Shown: positions 16,899 to 26,032, counted from the first letter of the stretch. The stretch: 64,000 nt of DNA from Bradyrhizobium sp. WBAH42 (GCF_024585265.1 NZ_CP036533.1:6333001-6397000), one strand, 5' to 3'. Made by a program: numbers and translations. Notes: generated from the letters alone by a model not told the origin.

Positions 16899-17312
16899 CT
16901 ACCCCTGCCCGGCCTTCGCCAGCTCGACCTCGACGCGCAGCTCGATCTCGGAGAGGACCGCATCAAGACCGGCATCGCCGGAGGACGATTTCAGGTTCGC
17001 CGCGGCATCGCGCAGCCGCATCACGGTCGAGGCGTCGAGATTGCCCGACAGCAGCCCCATCTTGAGATCGTCGAGCACGTCGAGCGCAGTCCTGCCGCGG
17101 GCGACCGAGCGTTTGCGACGCTCGACCGGATCCTCCTCGACACCCTGCAACGCCAGCAGCGCATCGATGTTGGCGGCGGCCTTCGGTGCGGCAGCGTTCC
17201 GCGTCTCCTGCGCCGATGAGGTGTCGGGCAGCACGAAGGTGCCGGAGCCCGTCCGCTTGGCCTGGCTGGCCGGCGCTCCAAGCGTGGTGCCGTTCGGTCC
17301 GTAGATGCGCAT
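16899..17312 (-). CDS. fliX: Flagellar assembly regulator FliX
   Basis: The 137-residue protein starts MRIYGPNGTT and has the FliX core ALLALQGVEEDPVERRKRSVARGRTALDVLDDLKMGLLSG. In Caulobacter FliX couples early basal-body assembly to the sigma-54 activator FlbD. Here it is divergent from flgI, the same arrangement as in Caulobacter. A CtrA-like box lies about 50 bp upstream. Its presence agrees with the sigma-54 promoters found before flgF, flgI and flgE. Confidence 0.9.
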   Translation of the reverse strand: MRIYGPNGTTLGAPASQAKRTGSGTFVLPDTSSAQETRNAAAPKAAANIDALLALQGVEEDPVERRKRSVARGRTALDVLDDLKMGLLSGNLDASTVMRLRDAAANLKSSSGDAGLDAVLSEIELRVEVELAKAGQG

Positions 17313-17358
17313 CGGAAAGAATCCGGGTGATCGATGCCTCACCTTCGCTGTCTTATGG

Positions 17359-17374
17359 TTAACGGTGCGTAAAC
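17359..17374 (-). promoter_or_regulatory. CtrA-like box upstream of fliX
   Basis: TTAAC-N6-TAAAC differs in one base from the CtrA consensus TTAAC-N6-TTAAC. It sits 47-62 bp upstream of the fliX start. CtrA control of fliX is known in Caulobacter. The motif is also preceded by ATGG, as in several other flagellar upstream regions here. Confidence 0.6.
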
Positions 17375-17490
17375 GGCCCGGCAAAATCTGCCGACAGGCG
17401 GCAGTTTCGCTCCTCAGGGCGAACGAGTGCTGACACCGGTCGAAACAGATTTACTCAACCTATTCAGCCACCTACCCTCGCTATCAGGCG

Positions 17491-17506
17491 TTGGCACAGC
17501 GCTCGC
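17491..17506 (+). promoter_or_regulatory. Sigma-54 promoter of the flgI operon
   Basis: TTGGCACAGCGCTCGC has GG (17493-17494) and GC (17505-17506) exactly 10 bases apart and the TGGCAC core. It lies about 90 bp before the flgI start. Confidence 0.8.
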
Positions 17507-17596
17507 AAGGAAAGCGCCGGACCAGCTCGTCATGGGAGTGTCGTGCAAGTCCTTTCCGATTTGAGGGGCCTTTCTTGAGGGCCTTGGGGAGCAGAG

Positions 17597-18721
17597 ATGC
17601 CAGGCGTTCGTTGGGTGAGGATTGTTGGGTTGGCCTGCGCCGCGCTGTCGGCGCTGGCGCTGTCGGTCACCTCGGCGGCGGCGACCTCGCGCATCAAGGA
17701 CCTCGCCAATATCGAGGGCGTGCGGCAGAACCAGCTCATCGGCTACGGCCTCGTCGTCGGCCTCAATGGCACCGGCGACACGCTCAACAACATCCCCTTC
17801 ACCAAGCAGTCGCTGCAGGCGATGCTCGAGCGCATGGGCGTCAACATCCGCGGCGCCACCATCCGCACCGGCAACGTCGCCGCCGTGATGGTCACGGGCA
17901 ACCTGCCGGCCTTCGCCACCCAGGGCACGCGCATGGACGTCACCGTCTCCGCGCTCGGCGATGCCAAGAATCTGCAGGGCGGCACCCTGCTGGTCACTCC
18001 CCTGCTCGGCGCCGACGGCAATGTCTATGCGGTGGCGCAGGGCTCGCTCGCGATCTCCGGCTTCCAGGCCGAGGGCGAGGCCGCCAAGATCGTGCGCGGC
18101 GTGCCGACCGTGGGACGCATCGCCAACGGCGCCATCATCGAGCGCGAGATCGAGTTCGCACTCAACCGGTTGCCGAACGTCCGCCTGGCGCTGCGCAACC
18201 CCGACTTCACCACCGCCAAGCGCATCGCGGCCGCAATCAACGACTATCTCGGCGTCAAGACCGCCGAGCCGATCGATCCTTCGACGGTGCAGCTGTCGAT
18301 CCCGCCCGAGTTCAAGGGCAACGTCGTCGCCTTCCTCACCGAGATCGAGCAGCTCCAGGTCGACCCCGATCTCGCCGCCAAGATCGTCATCGACGAACGC
18401 AGCGGCATCATCGTGATGGGCCGCGACGTCCGCGTCGCCACCGTCGCGGTGGCGCAAGGCAACCTCACGGTCACGATCTCCGAGAGCCCGCAGGTGAGCC
18501 AGCCCAATCCGCTGTCGCGCGGCCGCACCGTGGTCGCGCCGCGCAGCAGTGTCACCGTCACCGAGGACGGCAAGAAGCTGGCGCTCGTCAAGGACGGCGT
18601 CTCGCTCCAGCAGCTCGTCGACGGCCTCAACGGCCTCGGCATCGGCCCCCGCGACATGATCAGCATCCTCCAGGCGATCAAGGCCGCGGGCGCCATCGAA
18701 GCCGATATCGAGGTGATGTGA
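17597..18721 (+). CDS. flgI: Flagellar P-ring protein FlgI
   Basis: The 374-residue protein has a signal peptide ending near residue 28 (TSAAATS) and then the classic FlgI start SRIKDLANIEGVRQNQLIGYGLVVGLNGTGD. Later conserved parts are NIRGATIRTGNVAAVMVTGNLPAFATQGTRMDV, VAQGSLAISGF and the C-terminal VDGLNGLGIGPRDMISILQAIKAAGA. It builds the periplasmic P ring with help from FlgA. The start has GGGGAGCAGAG just upstream. Its stop overlaps the next start (ATGA). Confidence 0.97.
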   Translation: MPGVRWVRIVGLACAALSALALSVTSAAATSRIKDLANIEGVRQNQLIGYGLVVGLNGTGDTLNNIPFTKQSLQAMLERMGVNIRGATIRTGNVAAVMVTGNLPAFATQGTRMDVTVSALGDAKNLQGGTLLVTPLLGADGNVYAVAQGSLAISGFQAEGEAAKIVRGVPTVGRIANGAIIEREIEFALNRLPNVRLALRNPDFTTAKRIAAAINDYLGVKTAEPIDPSTVQLSIPPEFKGNVVAFLTEIEQLQVDPDLAAKIVIDERSGIIVMGRDVRVATVAVAQGNLTVTISESPQVSQPNPLSRGRTVVAPRSSVTVTEDGKKLALVKDGVSLQQLVDGLNGLGIGPRDMISILQAIKAAGAIEADIEVM

Positions 18722-19089
18722 TGCAGACCAGCGCGATCAACACCCCTCGCCTCGCCACCAATTCGGCCTTCTCGGTCGAGAGCCGCAACGGCCGGCCGGA
18801 CTTCGAGCTCGCCGCTGCACTCCAAAAGGTCTCGCCGCAGCAGCAGGCCAAGGCGCAGAAGACCGCCACCGACTTCGAGGCGATGTTCCTCAACAGCATG
18901 TTCGCGCAGATGACCTCGGGTCTGAAGGGCGAAGGTCCGTTCGGCGACACGCCCGGCACCGGCGTGTGGCGCTCGATGCTGACCGAGCAATATTCCAAGA
19001 ACTTCGCCAAGGCCGGCGGCGTCGGCGTCGCCAGCGACGTCTACCGTACCCTCATCCTGCAGCAGGCGAAAACGATCCGGACGGCATAA
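18721..19089 (+). CDS. flgJ: Rod-binding protein, FlgJ N-terminal type
   Basis: The 122-residue protein carries only the rod-binding half of FlgJ (KTATDFEAMFLNSMFAQMTSGLKGEGPFGD and WRSMLTEQYSKNFAKAGGVGVASDVYR). The muramidase domain of enteric FlgJ is absent, as usual in alphaproteobacteria, so a separate lytic enzyme must open the cell wall. The start overlaps the flgI stop by one base in ATGA, which implies coupling. Confidence 0.88.
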   Translation: MQTSAINTPRLATNSAFSVESRNGRPDFELAAALQKVSPQQQAKAQKTATDFEAMFLNSMFAQMTSGLKGEGPFGDTPGTGVWRSMLTEQYSKNFAKAGGVGVASDVYRTLILQQAKTIRTA

Positions 19090-19100
19090 GGTCAAACGAG

Positions 19101-19598
19101 ATGAACCATTTCAACGCCTCACGTCAGCCGATGCAGACCCAGCGTCCGAACAGCGCCCCCATCAGCGGCGAGGCGCGCAAGCTCGCCGAAGAGCTGATGG
19201 ATGCGATGAACGCCCTGCTCGCGCTGATCGAGCGCGAGACCGAGCTCGTCCGCGCCGGCAAGGTCCGCGAGGCGATGTCGTTCGAAGGCAAGAAGCAGGA
19301 GCTGTCGCGCAACTACGTCGCCGCCGTCAGCCAGTTGAAGGCCAACCAGCCGCAACTCGCGAAGTCCGCGCCCGAGCTGCTCTCGACGCTGCATCGCCAC
19401 CACGATGCGTTCCGCGCGATGCTCCAGGTCAATCTCACCGTGCTCGCCACCGCGCACGCGGTGTCCGAGAGCGTCGTGCGCGGCGTCAACGCCGAGATCC
19501 AGAAGCGCAACGTGCCGAACACCTATACGGCCGCGGGGCGCCGCGCAGCGCCGGGTCCGCGCCATATCACCCCGCTGGCGGTCAGCCGCTCGCTCTGA
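19101..19598 (+). CDS. FlgN-like flagellar chaperone
   Basis: The 165-residue protein is almost wholly helical (GEARKLAEELMDAMNALLALIERETELVRAGKVREAMSFEGKKQELSRNYV). This matches the FlgN-type export chaperone fold, with a basic tail. FlgN chaperones hold FlgK and FlgL before export. It lies 11 bp after flgJ in the flgI operon, where FlgN-like genes are common in this group. Sequence identity to enteric FlgN is low, so the name is by structure and position. Confidence 0.7.
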   Translation: MNHFNASRQPMQTQRPNSAPISGEARKLAEELMDAMNALLALIERETELVRAGKVREAMSFEGKKQELSRNYVAAVSQLKANQPQLAKSAPELLSTLHRHHDAFRAMLQVNLTVLATAHAVSESVVRGVNAEIQKRNVPNTYTAAGRRAAPGPRHITPLAVSRSL

Positions 19599-19631
19599 GC
19601 GGGCACGAGAACAACCGACAATTTTAAGAAA

Positions 19632-19659
19632 AACCGCGCGGCCACGGCGTCGCGCGGTT
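19632..19659. terminator. Strong hairpin after the flgI operon
   Basis: A perfect 9-bp stem (AACCGCGCG/CGCGCGGTT) with a 10-base loop begins 34 bp after the FlgN-like gene. The T-run follows it on the minus strand (TTTTTCTT); on the plus strand the tail is TTAGGCACGTTTCC. It probably ends or attenuates transcription before the next gene. Confidence 0.6.
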
Positions 19660-19757
19660 AGGCACGTTTCCTTACCGGGTCTTCAGTCCTGGTGTTCCAT
19701 GCTTGCGCGATTAGAGGGGTTGGGATTTGACTCACGTAAGGCAACCAGGAGGCTGCC

Positions 19758-20117
19758 ATGAGTACAGATTTCAGCATCAGGCCGGTGGGGATCCCGGCCC
19801 CCATTCAGATCGTGACGACGTCCAACGCGGCGGCGAACGAGGCCGTGCAAACCGATCTTCCGGTGAGCCAGACGGTCGCCGCGGCCGATACCGGCGCGCC
19901 GGTGCGCAATGATGTGCCGAACCACGAGAACATCTCGCGCCAGGTCGTGTTCGACCAGGCGGCCGCGTCCTTCGTCTTTCAGGTCGTCAATGACAGGACC
20001 GACACGGTGGTGAACCAGTTTCCGGACGAGGCGATGCTGCGCCGGCGTGCCTATTTCCATGCACTGGACATGAAGTCCGAGCCCTCGCGTCCGCTCAGCA
20101 CCGACGTCAGCGCCTGA
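19758..20117 (+). CDS. FlaG-like flagellar protein
   Basis: The 119-residue protein has a disordered N-terminal half and the C-terminal core QAAASFVFQVVNDRTDTVVNQFPDEAML. This resembles the FlaG core (V-D-x-x-T-G-E-V-I-R-Q-I-P). FlaG proteins affect filament length. An AGGAGGC site precedes the ATG. It is 160 bp after the FlgN-like gene, past a hairpin. Name by motif and context only. Confidence 0.6.
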   Translation: MSTDFSIRPVGIPAPIQIVTTSNAAANEAVQTDLPVSQTVAAADTGAPVRNDVPNHENISRQVVFDQAAASFVFQVVNDRTDTVVNQFPDEAMLRRRAYFHALDMKSEPSRPLSTDVSA

Positions 20118-20276
20118 CGATCACGAGATCGATGCCGTAGTTTCTGCTCTGCGTCTGGCCGTCGCCGGTCAGCGCGGAGTTCGCATGCCGAGGCAAGACC
20201 ACCAGCCGCGATCAGATCCTGCCGACATTGAGAGTTTTCGCCAATGTGCTCGTGATGGCGACCATCACGAATCCGG

Positions 20277-20645
20277 TCACGGCCGTCCGGACAGGCCTGC
20301 CGCGATATTGCGGTTGATCTCGATCAGCGGACGGAAGTGATCGAACTGCGGGCTCATCTGCAGCGCGGCGGTCTGGCTCAGCACGAACACGCTGATGTTG
20401 GCGATCTTCTGCCGGACGTCGATCGGCTGCGGATTGCTGTCACGCATCGCCTCGCTCAGGAAGATGGTCCAGAGCTTGCGGTTGAACATCAGGGCCTGCA
20501 TGGTCTGCTCGCTGAGCGGATCGGCGTTGTTCACCGCGTCCTGGAGCTTGTTGGCGGCCTTGAGCAGAGTCTGCGCCTCGATGTCGCGAGGAGATGCGGT
20601 GGTGGTTGCAACACGCGCATAAGCCGAGGCAGCGGAATTCGACAT
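20277..20645 (-). CDS. flaF: Flagellar biosynthesis regulator FlaF
   Basis: The 122-residue protein begins MSNSAASAYARVA and contains DIEAQTLLKAANKLQDA, ALMFNRKLWTIFLSEAM and KIANISVFVLSQTA, which are the conserved blocks of FlaF. In Caulobacter FlaF promotes flagellin production and works against FlbT. It lies downstream of the flagellin genes on the same strand, with a terminator in between. The frame also has a TTG codon just before the chosen ATG. Confidence 0.92.
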   Translation of the reverse strand: MSNSAASAYARVATTTASPRDIEAQTLLKAANKLQDAVNNADPLSEQTMQALMFNRKLWTIFLSEAMRDSNPQPIDVRQKIANISVFVLSQTAALQMSPQFDHFRPLIEINRNIAAGLSGRP

Positions 20646-20884
20646 CAATCACACCCTGGAGGTTACCTAGCGCGTTGTACGCGCTTAAGGATTTCTTTCC
20701 CAACCCTAGGCAGCACCGCTTAAGATTTGCTTACGTAGCGTGCTTGGAAGCACTCCGCAGAATTACGGGGCGCGGAGTCCTTCGTCAGCGCGACGCTAGA
20801 TGCACGCATGCACGATGTAAACTTGCTCGTCGTGATGCGCGTCGATCTCAGCTAATCTTGTCTTAGCGATCTCCCTCAAAAGAA

Positions 20885-20906
20885 CGGCGGAGCGTCAGCC
20901 CCGCCG
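20885..20906 (-). terminator. Terminator of the first flagellin gene
   Basis: CGGCGG/CCGCCG arms (with one further near-pair) lie 34 bp after the fliC1 stop and are followed on the minus strand by TTCTTTT. Confidence 0.7.
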
Positions 20907-20939
20907 CGAAATCTCCAATAGCGAAGTTGCGCTGCGGAA

Positions 20940-23234
20940 TTAGCGGAGCAGCTGCAGCACGCTCTGTTGCGACTGGTTGGCCAGCGACAGCGCGGAGACC
21001 GCGATCGACTGGCGCGTCGACAGCGCCTGGCTGTTGGCCGCTTCCTCGTTGGTGTCGGCGAGCGTCAGGTTGGACGAGCCGGTCTGCAGCACGTTGATCA
21101 GGTTCTTGGAGAAGTCCTGACGCACCTGCACGATCGACAGGTTCGAACCGAGGCTGGAGCCTTCCGAGCGCAGCGTGCTCGAGGCGGCGTTCAGGCTCGC
21201 CAGCACCCTGTTGGTGGCGCCGTTGTCGATGAAGTCGACGCCGTTGACGAGGTTGCTGAGGCCGAGGCCGGCCGCGTTGAACACCACGCCGTTGATGCTG
21301 AGCGTCGAGCTGCCGGTCTCGTTGAAGACCAGCTTCAGCGTGTCGCCGTTGAGCAGGTTGACGCCGTTGAAGGAGGAGTCCTGCGAGGTCGTGTCGATCT
21401 GGGCCAGGATGTTGTTGAACTGGTTGACCAGGTTGGAGCGCGCGGTCTGCGCGACGGGATCCTGGACCGGCGGCTGCGCCGTGGTGAAGGCGAGGACGCC
21501 GGTGATGGTGCCGCCGACCGTGCCGCCGGCAGTGGTCGAACCCAGCGTCGAGGAGGCGTATTCGTTGACGGTGGTCACCGTGAGCACGCCGTTGGCGTCG
21601 ATCGTCGCGGTCAGGTGGTTGGCCTGAAGCTGCGCGTTGAGCTGGTCGAGCGTCTTGACGGTGCCGTTGGTGCCGTCGCCGAAGGTGACGTTGACGGGCG
21701 TGCCGCCGTTGAAGGAGGTGAAGGTCAGCGTCTTGCCGCTGATGCCGCCGACGCCCGAGGTGCGCGCCGCGGTGAAGGCGGTCGCCGTGCCGGTGTTGCC
21801 GCTGAGGCCGAACGCGCTGAGCGCGTTGCCGGTGCCGGTGATCGAGAGGTCGGCGTTGACGCCGGTCGAGAGCGACAGCTGGCCGCTGGAGTTCACCGAC
21901 GACGGGATCTGGCCCGACGTGGTCGTGATGGTCGCCGCACCGTTGAAGATGCTGGCGGTCTTGACGCCGGTGGCGAGGTCGATCGAGTTGAGCAGGTCGG
22001 TCAGCGTCGCACTCTGGAGATAGACGGTCGAATTGCCGTTGCCGTCGGTGACGACGTTGCCGCTGACGCCAAAGCCGTTGGCGACGCTCGCCGCCGATTG
22101 CGGGGTCTGCGCATTCTTGAAGGTGATGGTGTGGCCGTCGATGTTCAGCGTCGAGCCGTCCTGAACGAGAGTGCCGAGCGAGCCGGCGGTGGTCGACCGG
22201 TTCGCAGTCACGGTCGCATTGCCTGCGCCGGTCGCCGCCGTCAGACCGAGCTTATTGAGGAAGTCAGCCTTGCCCGTCAGGCTCAAATCGGCGCCGGTCG
22301 AGCTCTTCAGCGTGATCTGGCCGCCGCCCGAGATCGAGGATGCCACCTGGAGTGTGCCGACGGGACCGGCCGCGCCGCTGACGGCGATGGTCGCCGCGCT
22401 CGCGCTGATAGTTGCAGTCTTGACGCCGCTGGCGAGGTCGATCGCGGTGAGGACGTCGTTGATGGTCGCACCGGGCGCAGTCGGCGTTCCCTCGTAGACG
22501 ATCGAATTGCCGTTGCCGTCGGTGGCGATGTGGCCGCTGGCGTCGAGACCCCAGCCGGTCGGCTGCGAGCTTGGCGCGACGCCGGTGCGGAAGGTGATGG
22601 TCTTGCCGTTCACCGTGATGGTGTCGCCATCGGCGGGCGGCGTGCTGAAGGTGGTCGATGCCGTGGTGCCGAGCAACGTCGCGGTGCCGGACAGCGCGGT
22701 GGTGCCGTCGGCGGCGAGCGCGGCCGTGCCGGTAAAGGTGCCGGCCGTCGAGCCCAGCGAGGCACCGAGTGCGGCGGTTCCCGTGACCGGGGTCACGCCG
22801 CCGGCCGCGCCGGTATAGAGCACGTTGCTCTTGGCGGTCGCGCTCGCATAGGAGGTCGTGCCGCGCAGGTCGGCGGGCGTCGCGCCGGGAATCGTGGTGG
22901 AGACGTTCGACTTGGTGGAATAGCCGACCGTGGTCTGCAGCGCCTGGTTGGCGATCGATTTGGCGCTGTCGATCAGCTTCTGCAGCGAGGTGATGCCGGT
23001 GTTGGCCGCCTGCAGCACCTGGACACCGTTGTTGATGCCGTCGAGCAGGTTGCTGATGTCACTCGCCCGGTTGTCCAGCCCCTGCGCCGTGAAGAAGTTG
23101 GTGGGATTGTCGAGCGCCGTGTTGACCTTCTTGCCGGTCGACAGCCGCTCCTGCGTCGTGGCCAGCAAGTCGGCCGTCGACTGCAGCGACAACAGGTTCT
23201 GGCGAACGGACGCCGAGAGAACGATGTTGGACAT
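20940..23234 (-). CDS. fliC: Flagellin 1 (large filament subunit)
   Basis: The 764-residue flagellin has the conserved ends. The N-terminal D0/D1 part reads SVRQNLLSLQSTADLLATTQERLSTGKKVNTALDNPTNFF, and the C-terminal part includes LADTNEEAANSQALSTRQSIAVSALSLANQSQQSVLQLLR. The middle is a very large variable part of hook-IN-like units (GDTITVNGKTITF, GSTLNIDGHTITF, each followed by VxTDGNGNS-VY and a LL/VL-xxID helix). It is about twice the usual flagellin length, as known for the thick-filament flagellins of Bradyrhizobium. A CtrA-like box lies about 100 bp upstream and a terminator follows. Confidence 0.95.
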   Translation of the reverse strand: MSNIVLSASVRQNLLSLQSTADLLATTQERLSTGKKVNTALDNPTNFFTAQGLDNRASDISNLLDGINNGVQVLQAANTGITSLQKLIDSAKSIANQALQTTVGYSTKSNVSTTIPGATPADLRGTTSYASATAKSNVLYTGAAGGVTPVTGTAALGASLGSTAGTFTGTAALAADGTTALSGTATLLGTTASTTFSTPPADGDTITVNGKTITFRTGVAPSSQPTGWGLDASGHIATDGNGNSIVYEGTPTAPGATINDVLTAIDLASGVKTATISASAATIAVSGAAGPVGTLQVASSISGGGQITLKSSTGADLSLTGKADFLNKLGLTAATGAGNATVTANRSTTAGSLGTLVQDGSTLNIDGHTITFKNAQTPQSAASVANGFGVSGNVVTDGNGNSTVYLQSATLTDLLNSIDLATGVKTASIFNGAATITTTSGQIPSSVNSSGQLSLSTGVNADLSITGTGNALSAFGLSGNTGTATAFTAARTSGVGGISGKTLTFTSFNGGTPVNVTFGDGTNGTVKTLDQLNAQLQANHLTATIDANGVLTVTTVNEYASSTLGSTTAGGTVGGTITGVLAFTTAQPPVQDPVAQTARSNLVNQFNNILAQIDTTSQDSSFNGVNLLNGDTLKLVFNETGSSTLSINGVVFNAAGLGLSNLVNGVDFIDNGATNRVLASLNAASSTLRSEGSSLGSNLSIVQVRQDFSKNLINVLQTGSSNLTLADTNEEAANSQALSTRQSIAVSALSLANQSQQSVLQLLR

Positions 23235-23329
23235 TGGCGAGTCTTCCTCTTGAACCGGATACGAATCGGCCGCGCGGACTGGAAAGCGGGCCTTTTGTCC
23301 AGTTTTAGGAGGTGTCCTTTAAAGTATGG

Positions 23330-23345
23330 TTAACGCCGGTTTAAG
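23330..23345 (-). promoter_or_regulatory. CtrA-like box upstream of flagellin 1
   Basis: TTAAC-N6-TTAAG matches the CtrA consensus except for the last base (TTAA-N7-TTAA when read on the minus strand). It lies 96-111 bp upstream of the flagellin start. In Caulobacter CtrA acts on early flagellar genes, so direct control of a flagellin would be less usual. Confidence 0.5.
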
Positions 23346-23398
23346 GGACAGGGTTAATGGCGAATGAACGCCCCTGCCCGCCCCGGACGCAAAAAAGA

Positions 23399-23423
23399 GC
23401 GGCGGGGCAAGAAGCCCCGCCGC
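23399..23423 (-). terminator. Terminator of the second flagellin gene
   Basis: A perfect 10-bp stem (GCGGCGGGGC/GCCCCGCCGC) with a 5-base loop is followed on the minus strand by TCTTTTTT. It is nearly identical to the terminator at 26009-26032. Confidence 0.85.
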
Positions 23424-23453
23424 CCGATTTTATTCAATAATTTCAGTTTCTTG

Positions 23454-25733
23454 TTAACGAAGCAACTGGAGCACGCTCTGCTGCGACGTGTTGGCCAGCG
23501 ACAGCGCGGAGACCGCGATCGACTGCCGGGTCGACAGCGCCTGGCTGTTGGCCGCCTCGACGTTGGTGTCGGCCAGGGTCAGGTTGGACGAACCGGTCTG
23601 CAGCACGTTGATCAGGTTCTTGTTGAAGTCCTGCCGGATCTGCACCACCGAGAGGTTCGAGCCGAGGCTCGAGGCCTGCGAGCGCAGCGTGCTCGAGGCC
23701 GCGTTCAGGTTGGTCAGCACCCGATTTGCTGCGGCGTTGTCGATGAAGTCGACGCCGACCGTCAGCGAGGCGAGGCCGAGACCCTTGGAGTTGTAGGTCA
23801 CGCCCGTGATGTTAAGGCTCGACTTGGCGGTCTCGTCGAACACCAGCTTGAGCTGATCGCCGTTGAGCAGGTTGACGCCGTTGAACGAGGAGTCCTGCGC
23901 GGTGGTATCGATCTGGTTGAGGATGTTGTTGAACTGAGACACCAGATTGGCACGCGCCGTCTGGGCAACGCCATCCTGGACGGGGGTGGAAGCCGTCGAG
24001 AAGGTCAAGGCCGAGGTGAGCGTGCCGCCGATCGCACCGCCGGCCGCCGTCGAGCCCAGCGTCGAGGACGCATAGTCGTTGGATGCCGTGATGGTCAGCA
24101 GGCCGTTGGCGTCGATCGTTGCCGACAGGTTGTTGGCCTGCAGCTTGGTGTTGAGCTGATCGAGCGTCTTGACCGTGCCGTTGGTGCCGTCGCCGAAGGT
24201 GACGTTGACCGCCGTGCCGCCGTTGAAGGAGGTGAAGGTCAAGGTCTTGCCGGCGATGCCGCCGATGCCGGAGGTGCGCGCCGCCGTGAAGGCGGTGGCG
24301 CTGCCAGTGTTGCCGGCGAGGCCGAACACGTTCAACGCGTTGCCGGTGCCGGTGATCGAGAGGTCGGCGTTGATGCCGGTCGAGATCTTGAGCTGGCCGG
24401 ACGTGTTGATCGTCGAGTTCGACTGGCCGGTGGCGGTCGCGAGCGTCGCGGTGCCGTTGGCATTGACCGTCGCGGTCTGCACGCCGGTAGCGAGGTCGAT
24501 CGCCTTCAGCACGTCATTGACCGTGCCGCCCTGCAGATAGACCGTCGAGTTGCCGTTGCCGTCGGTGAGGACGTTACCGCTGGCACCATAACCGGTCGGA
24601 ACGCTCGGAGCACCGGTCGAGCCCGGGATCGGCGCGTTCTTGAAGGAGATGACGTGGCCGTTGACGTTCAGCGTCGAGCCGTCGGCGATCGTCGCACCGA
24701 GCGAGGTTGAGCTCGTGGTCCGGTTGACGCTCACGGTGGCGTTGCCGCCGCCCACCGAGGTGGTCAGGCCGAGCGCCTTGAGCAGGTCGGCCCTGCCGGT
24801 GACGTTCAGATCCGCACCCGTCGAGCTCTTCAGCGTGACGGCGCCCGCACCAACGCTCGAAGCGGTCTGGTTGACGCTGGTCGCGATCGTCGCCGCACCG
24901 GAGCTGATGGACACCGTCTTGACGCCGCTGGCGAGATCGACCGCGGTCAAGAGATCGCTGACGGTCGCAGCCGGGGTGCCGGCGGTGCCGAGATAGACCG
25001 TGGTGTTGCCGTTGCCGTCGGTGACGAGGTTGCCGCTGACGCCCGAGCCGGCCGCAACCGCACTCGATGCCGGAGCAGCGCCGCTGCGGAAGGTGATGGT
25101 CTTGCCGTTGACGGTCAGCGTGTCGCCGTCGGCGGGCTGGGCGTTGCTGGCGAGGCCCGTTGCAGTCGTGCCATTGGTGGCGATCAGGGTGATGGCGCCG
25201 GTCAAGGCCGTGGTGCCGTCGCCGGCCGTTCCCGCCGTACCCGTGAACGAGCCGATGGTAGCACCGAGCGTCGTGGTCCCGTTCGCCGCGGTGGTGCCGC
25301 CGGCGGTGCCGTTGTAGAGCACGTTGCTGCTCGCCGTCGCGCTGGCGAAGCTCGTCGTGCCGCGCAGGTCGGCCGCCGTCGCACCGGCGATGGTGGTGGA
25401 GACGTTGGACTTGGTGGAGTAGCCGACGGTGGTCTGCAGCGCCTGGTTGGCGATCGACTTCGCGGAGTCGATCAGCTTCTGCAGCGAGGTCAGGCCGGTG
25501 TTGGCAGCCTGCAGCACCTGCACGCCGTTGGCGATGCTGTCGAGCAGGTTGTTGATGTCGCTGGCGCGGTTGTCGAGCGACTGGGCGGTGAAGAAGTTGG
25601 TGGGATTGTCCAGGGCCGAGTTGACGCTCTTGCCGGTCGACAGACGGTTCTGTGTAGTGGCGAGAAGATCGGCGGTGGACTGGAGAGAGAGCAGGTTCTG
25701 GCGAACCGACGCAGAGAGAACAATACCGGACAT
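23454..25733 (-). CDS. fliC: Flagellin 2 (large filament subunit)
   Basis: The 759-residue protein is a close paralogue of flagellin 1, with the same termini (SVRQNLLSLQSTADLLATTQ and SLANTSQQSVLQLLR) and the same modular middle. Two long units, each starting with a TVNGKTITF/NVNGHVISF strand, follow each other in the centre. It is even closer to the broken third copy: their N-terminal coding parts are almost identical and their terminators match. A box CTAAC-x-AA-N3-TGAAATG, shared with the third copy, lies about 80 bp upstream. Confidence 0.95.
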   Translation of the reverse strand: MSGIVLSASVRQNLLSLQSTADLLATTQNRLSTGKSVNSALDNPTNFFTAQSLDNRASDINNLLDSIANGVQVLQAANTGLTSLQKLIDSAKSIANQALQTTVGYSTKSNVSTTIAGATAADLRGTTSFASATASSNVLYNGTAGGTTAANGTTTLGATIGSFTGTAGTAGDGTTALTGAITLIATNGTTATGLASNAQPADGDTLTVNGKTITFRSGAAPASSAVAAGSGVSGNLVTDGNGNTTVYLGTAGTPAATVSDLLTAVDLASGVKTVSISSGAATIATSVNQTASSVGAGAVTLKSSTGADLNVTGRADLLKALGLTTSVGGGNATVSVNRTTSSTSLGATIADGSTLNVNGHVISFKNAPIPGSTGAPSVPTGYGASGNVLTDGNGNSTVYLQGGTVNDVLKAIDLATGVQTATVNANGTATLATATGQSNSTINTSGQLKISTGINADLSITGTGNALNVFGLAGNTGSATAFTAARTSGIGGIAGKTLTFTSFNGGTAVNVTFGDGTNGTVKTLDQLNTKLQANNLSATIDANGLLTITASNDYASSTLGSTAAGGAIGGTLTSALTFSTASTPVQDGVAQTARANLVSQFNNILNQIDTTAQDSSFNGVNLLNGDQLKLVFDETAKSSLNITGVTYNSKGLGLASLTVGVDFIDNAAANRVLTNLNAASSTLRSQASSLGSNLSVVQIRQDFNKNLINVLQTGSSNLTLADTNVEAANSQALSTRQSIAVSALSLANTSQQSVLQLLR

Positions 25734-25812
25734 GACTCTTACCCTTCTGGCTTACGCGTCTTCGTTCGATCGCTTCCGGATCGAGTGACGGGGCCAGCGT
25801 GCCGTGACATGG

Positions 25813-25830
25813 CTAACAAAGGGTGAAATG
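25813..25830 (-). promoter_or_regulatory. Conserved box upstream of flagellin 2
   Basis: On the plus strand this reads CTAACAAAGGGTGAAATG. It shares 14 of 18 bases with 27564-27581 upstream of the third flagellin copy, at a similar distance (about 80-95 bp) from the start codon. It is probably part of a flagellin promoter or activator site, though it may only reflect recent duplication. Confidence 0.45.
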
Positions 25831-26008
25831 CATGAAGCCCGCATAAGCGCCGGTTCACCATAAGCGAGTCGAACGTGCGGGCACGGCTTGCAATCCATCT
25901 GAAATCATTGGCAATTCCTGACGCTTACGCTCCATTAACCATAACCGCTGGTTACTTTTTCGCGAGGCGCTGCCCTCTCGAAGTCTCCGAGCAGTGACCA
26001 AAAAGAAA

Positions 26009-26032
26009 GCGGCGGGGCCGAAGCCCCGCCGC
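26009..26032 (-). terminator. Terminator of the third flagellin copy
   Basis: A perfect 10-bp stem (GCGGCGGGGC/GCCCCGCCGC) with a 4-base loop lies just after the flagellin stop and is followed on the minus strand by TTTCTTTTT. Confidence 0.85.

Noticed and set aside
12513..17312. Non-flagellar genes between flgH and fliX as a genomic island
   Set aside because: There is no integrase, tRNA, direct repeat or marked change in base composition; dksA is a core gene. Ordinary interruption of the flagellar set is more likely.
17491..19089. A 532-codon version of the FlgJ-like protein
   Set aside because: The extension lies over flgI in another frame; the ATG at 18721 fits the rod-binding domain and the ATGA overlap.
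23235..23330. Sigma-28 or sigma-54 promoter for flagellin 1
   Set aside because: A GG and GC pair exists (TGGACAAAAGGCCCGC) but the spacing is 11, and a GCCGATT-like -10 lacks a TAAA at the right distance.
20967..23333. A 788-codon open frame on the plus strand opposite flagellin 1
   Set aside because: It is rich in Arg, Gly and Ala and has no domain pattern. It mirrors the codon bias of the true gene on the other strand.
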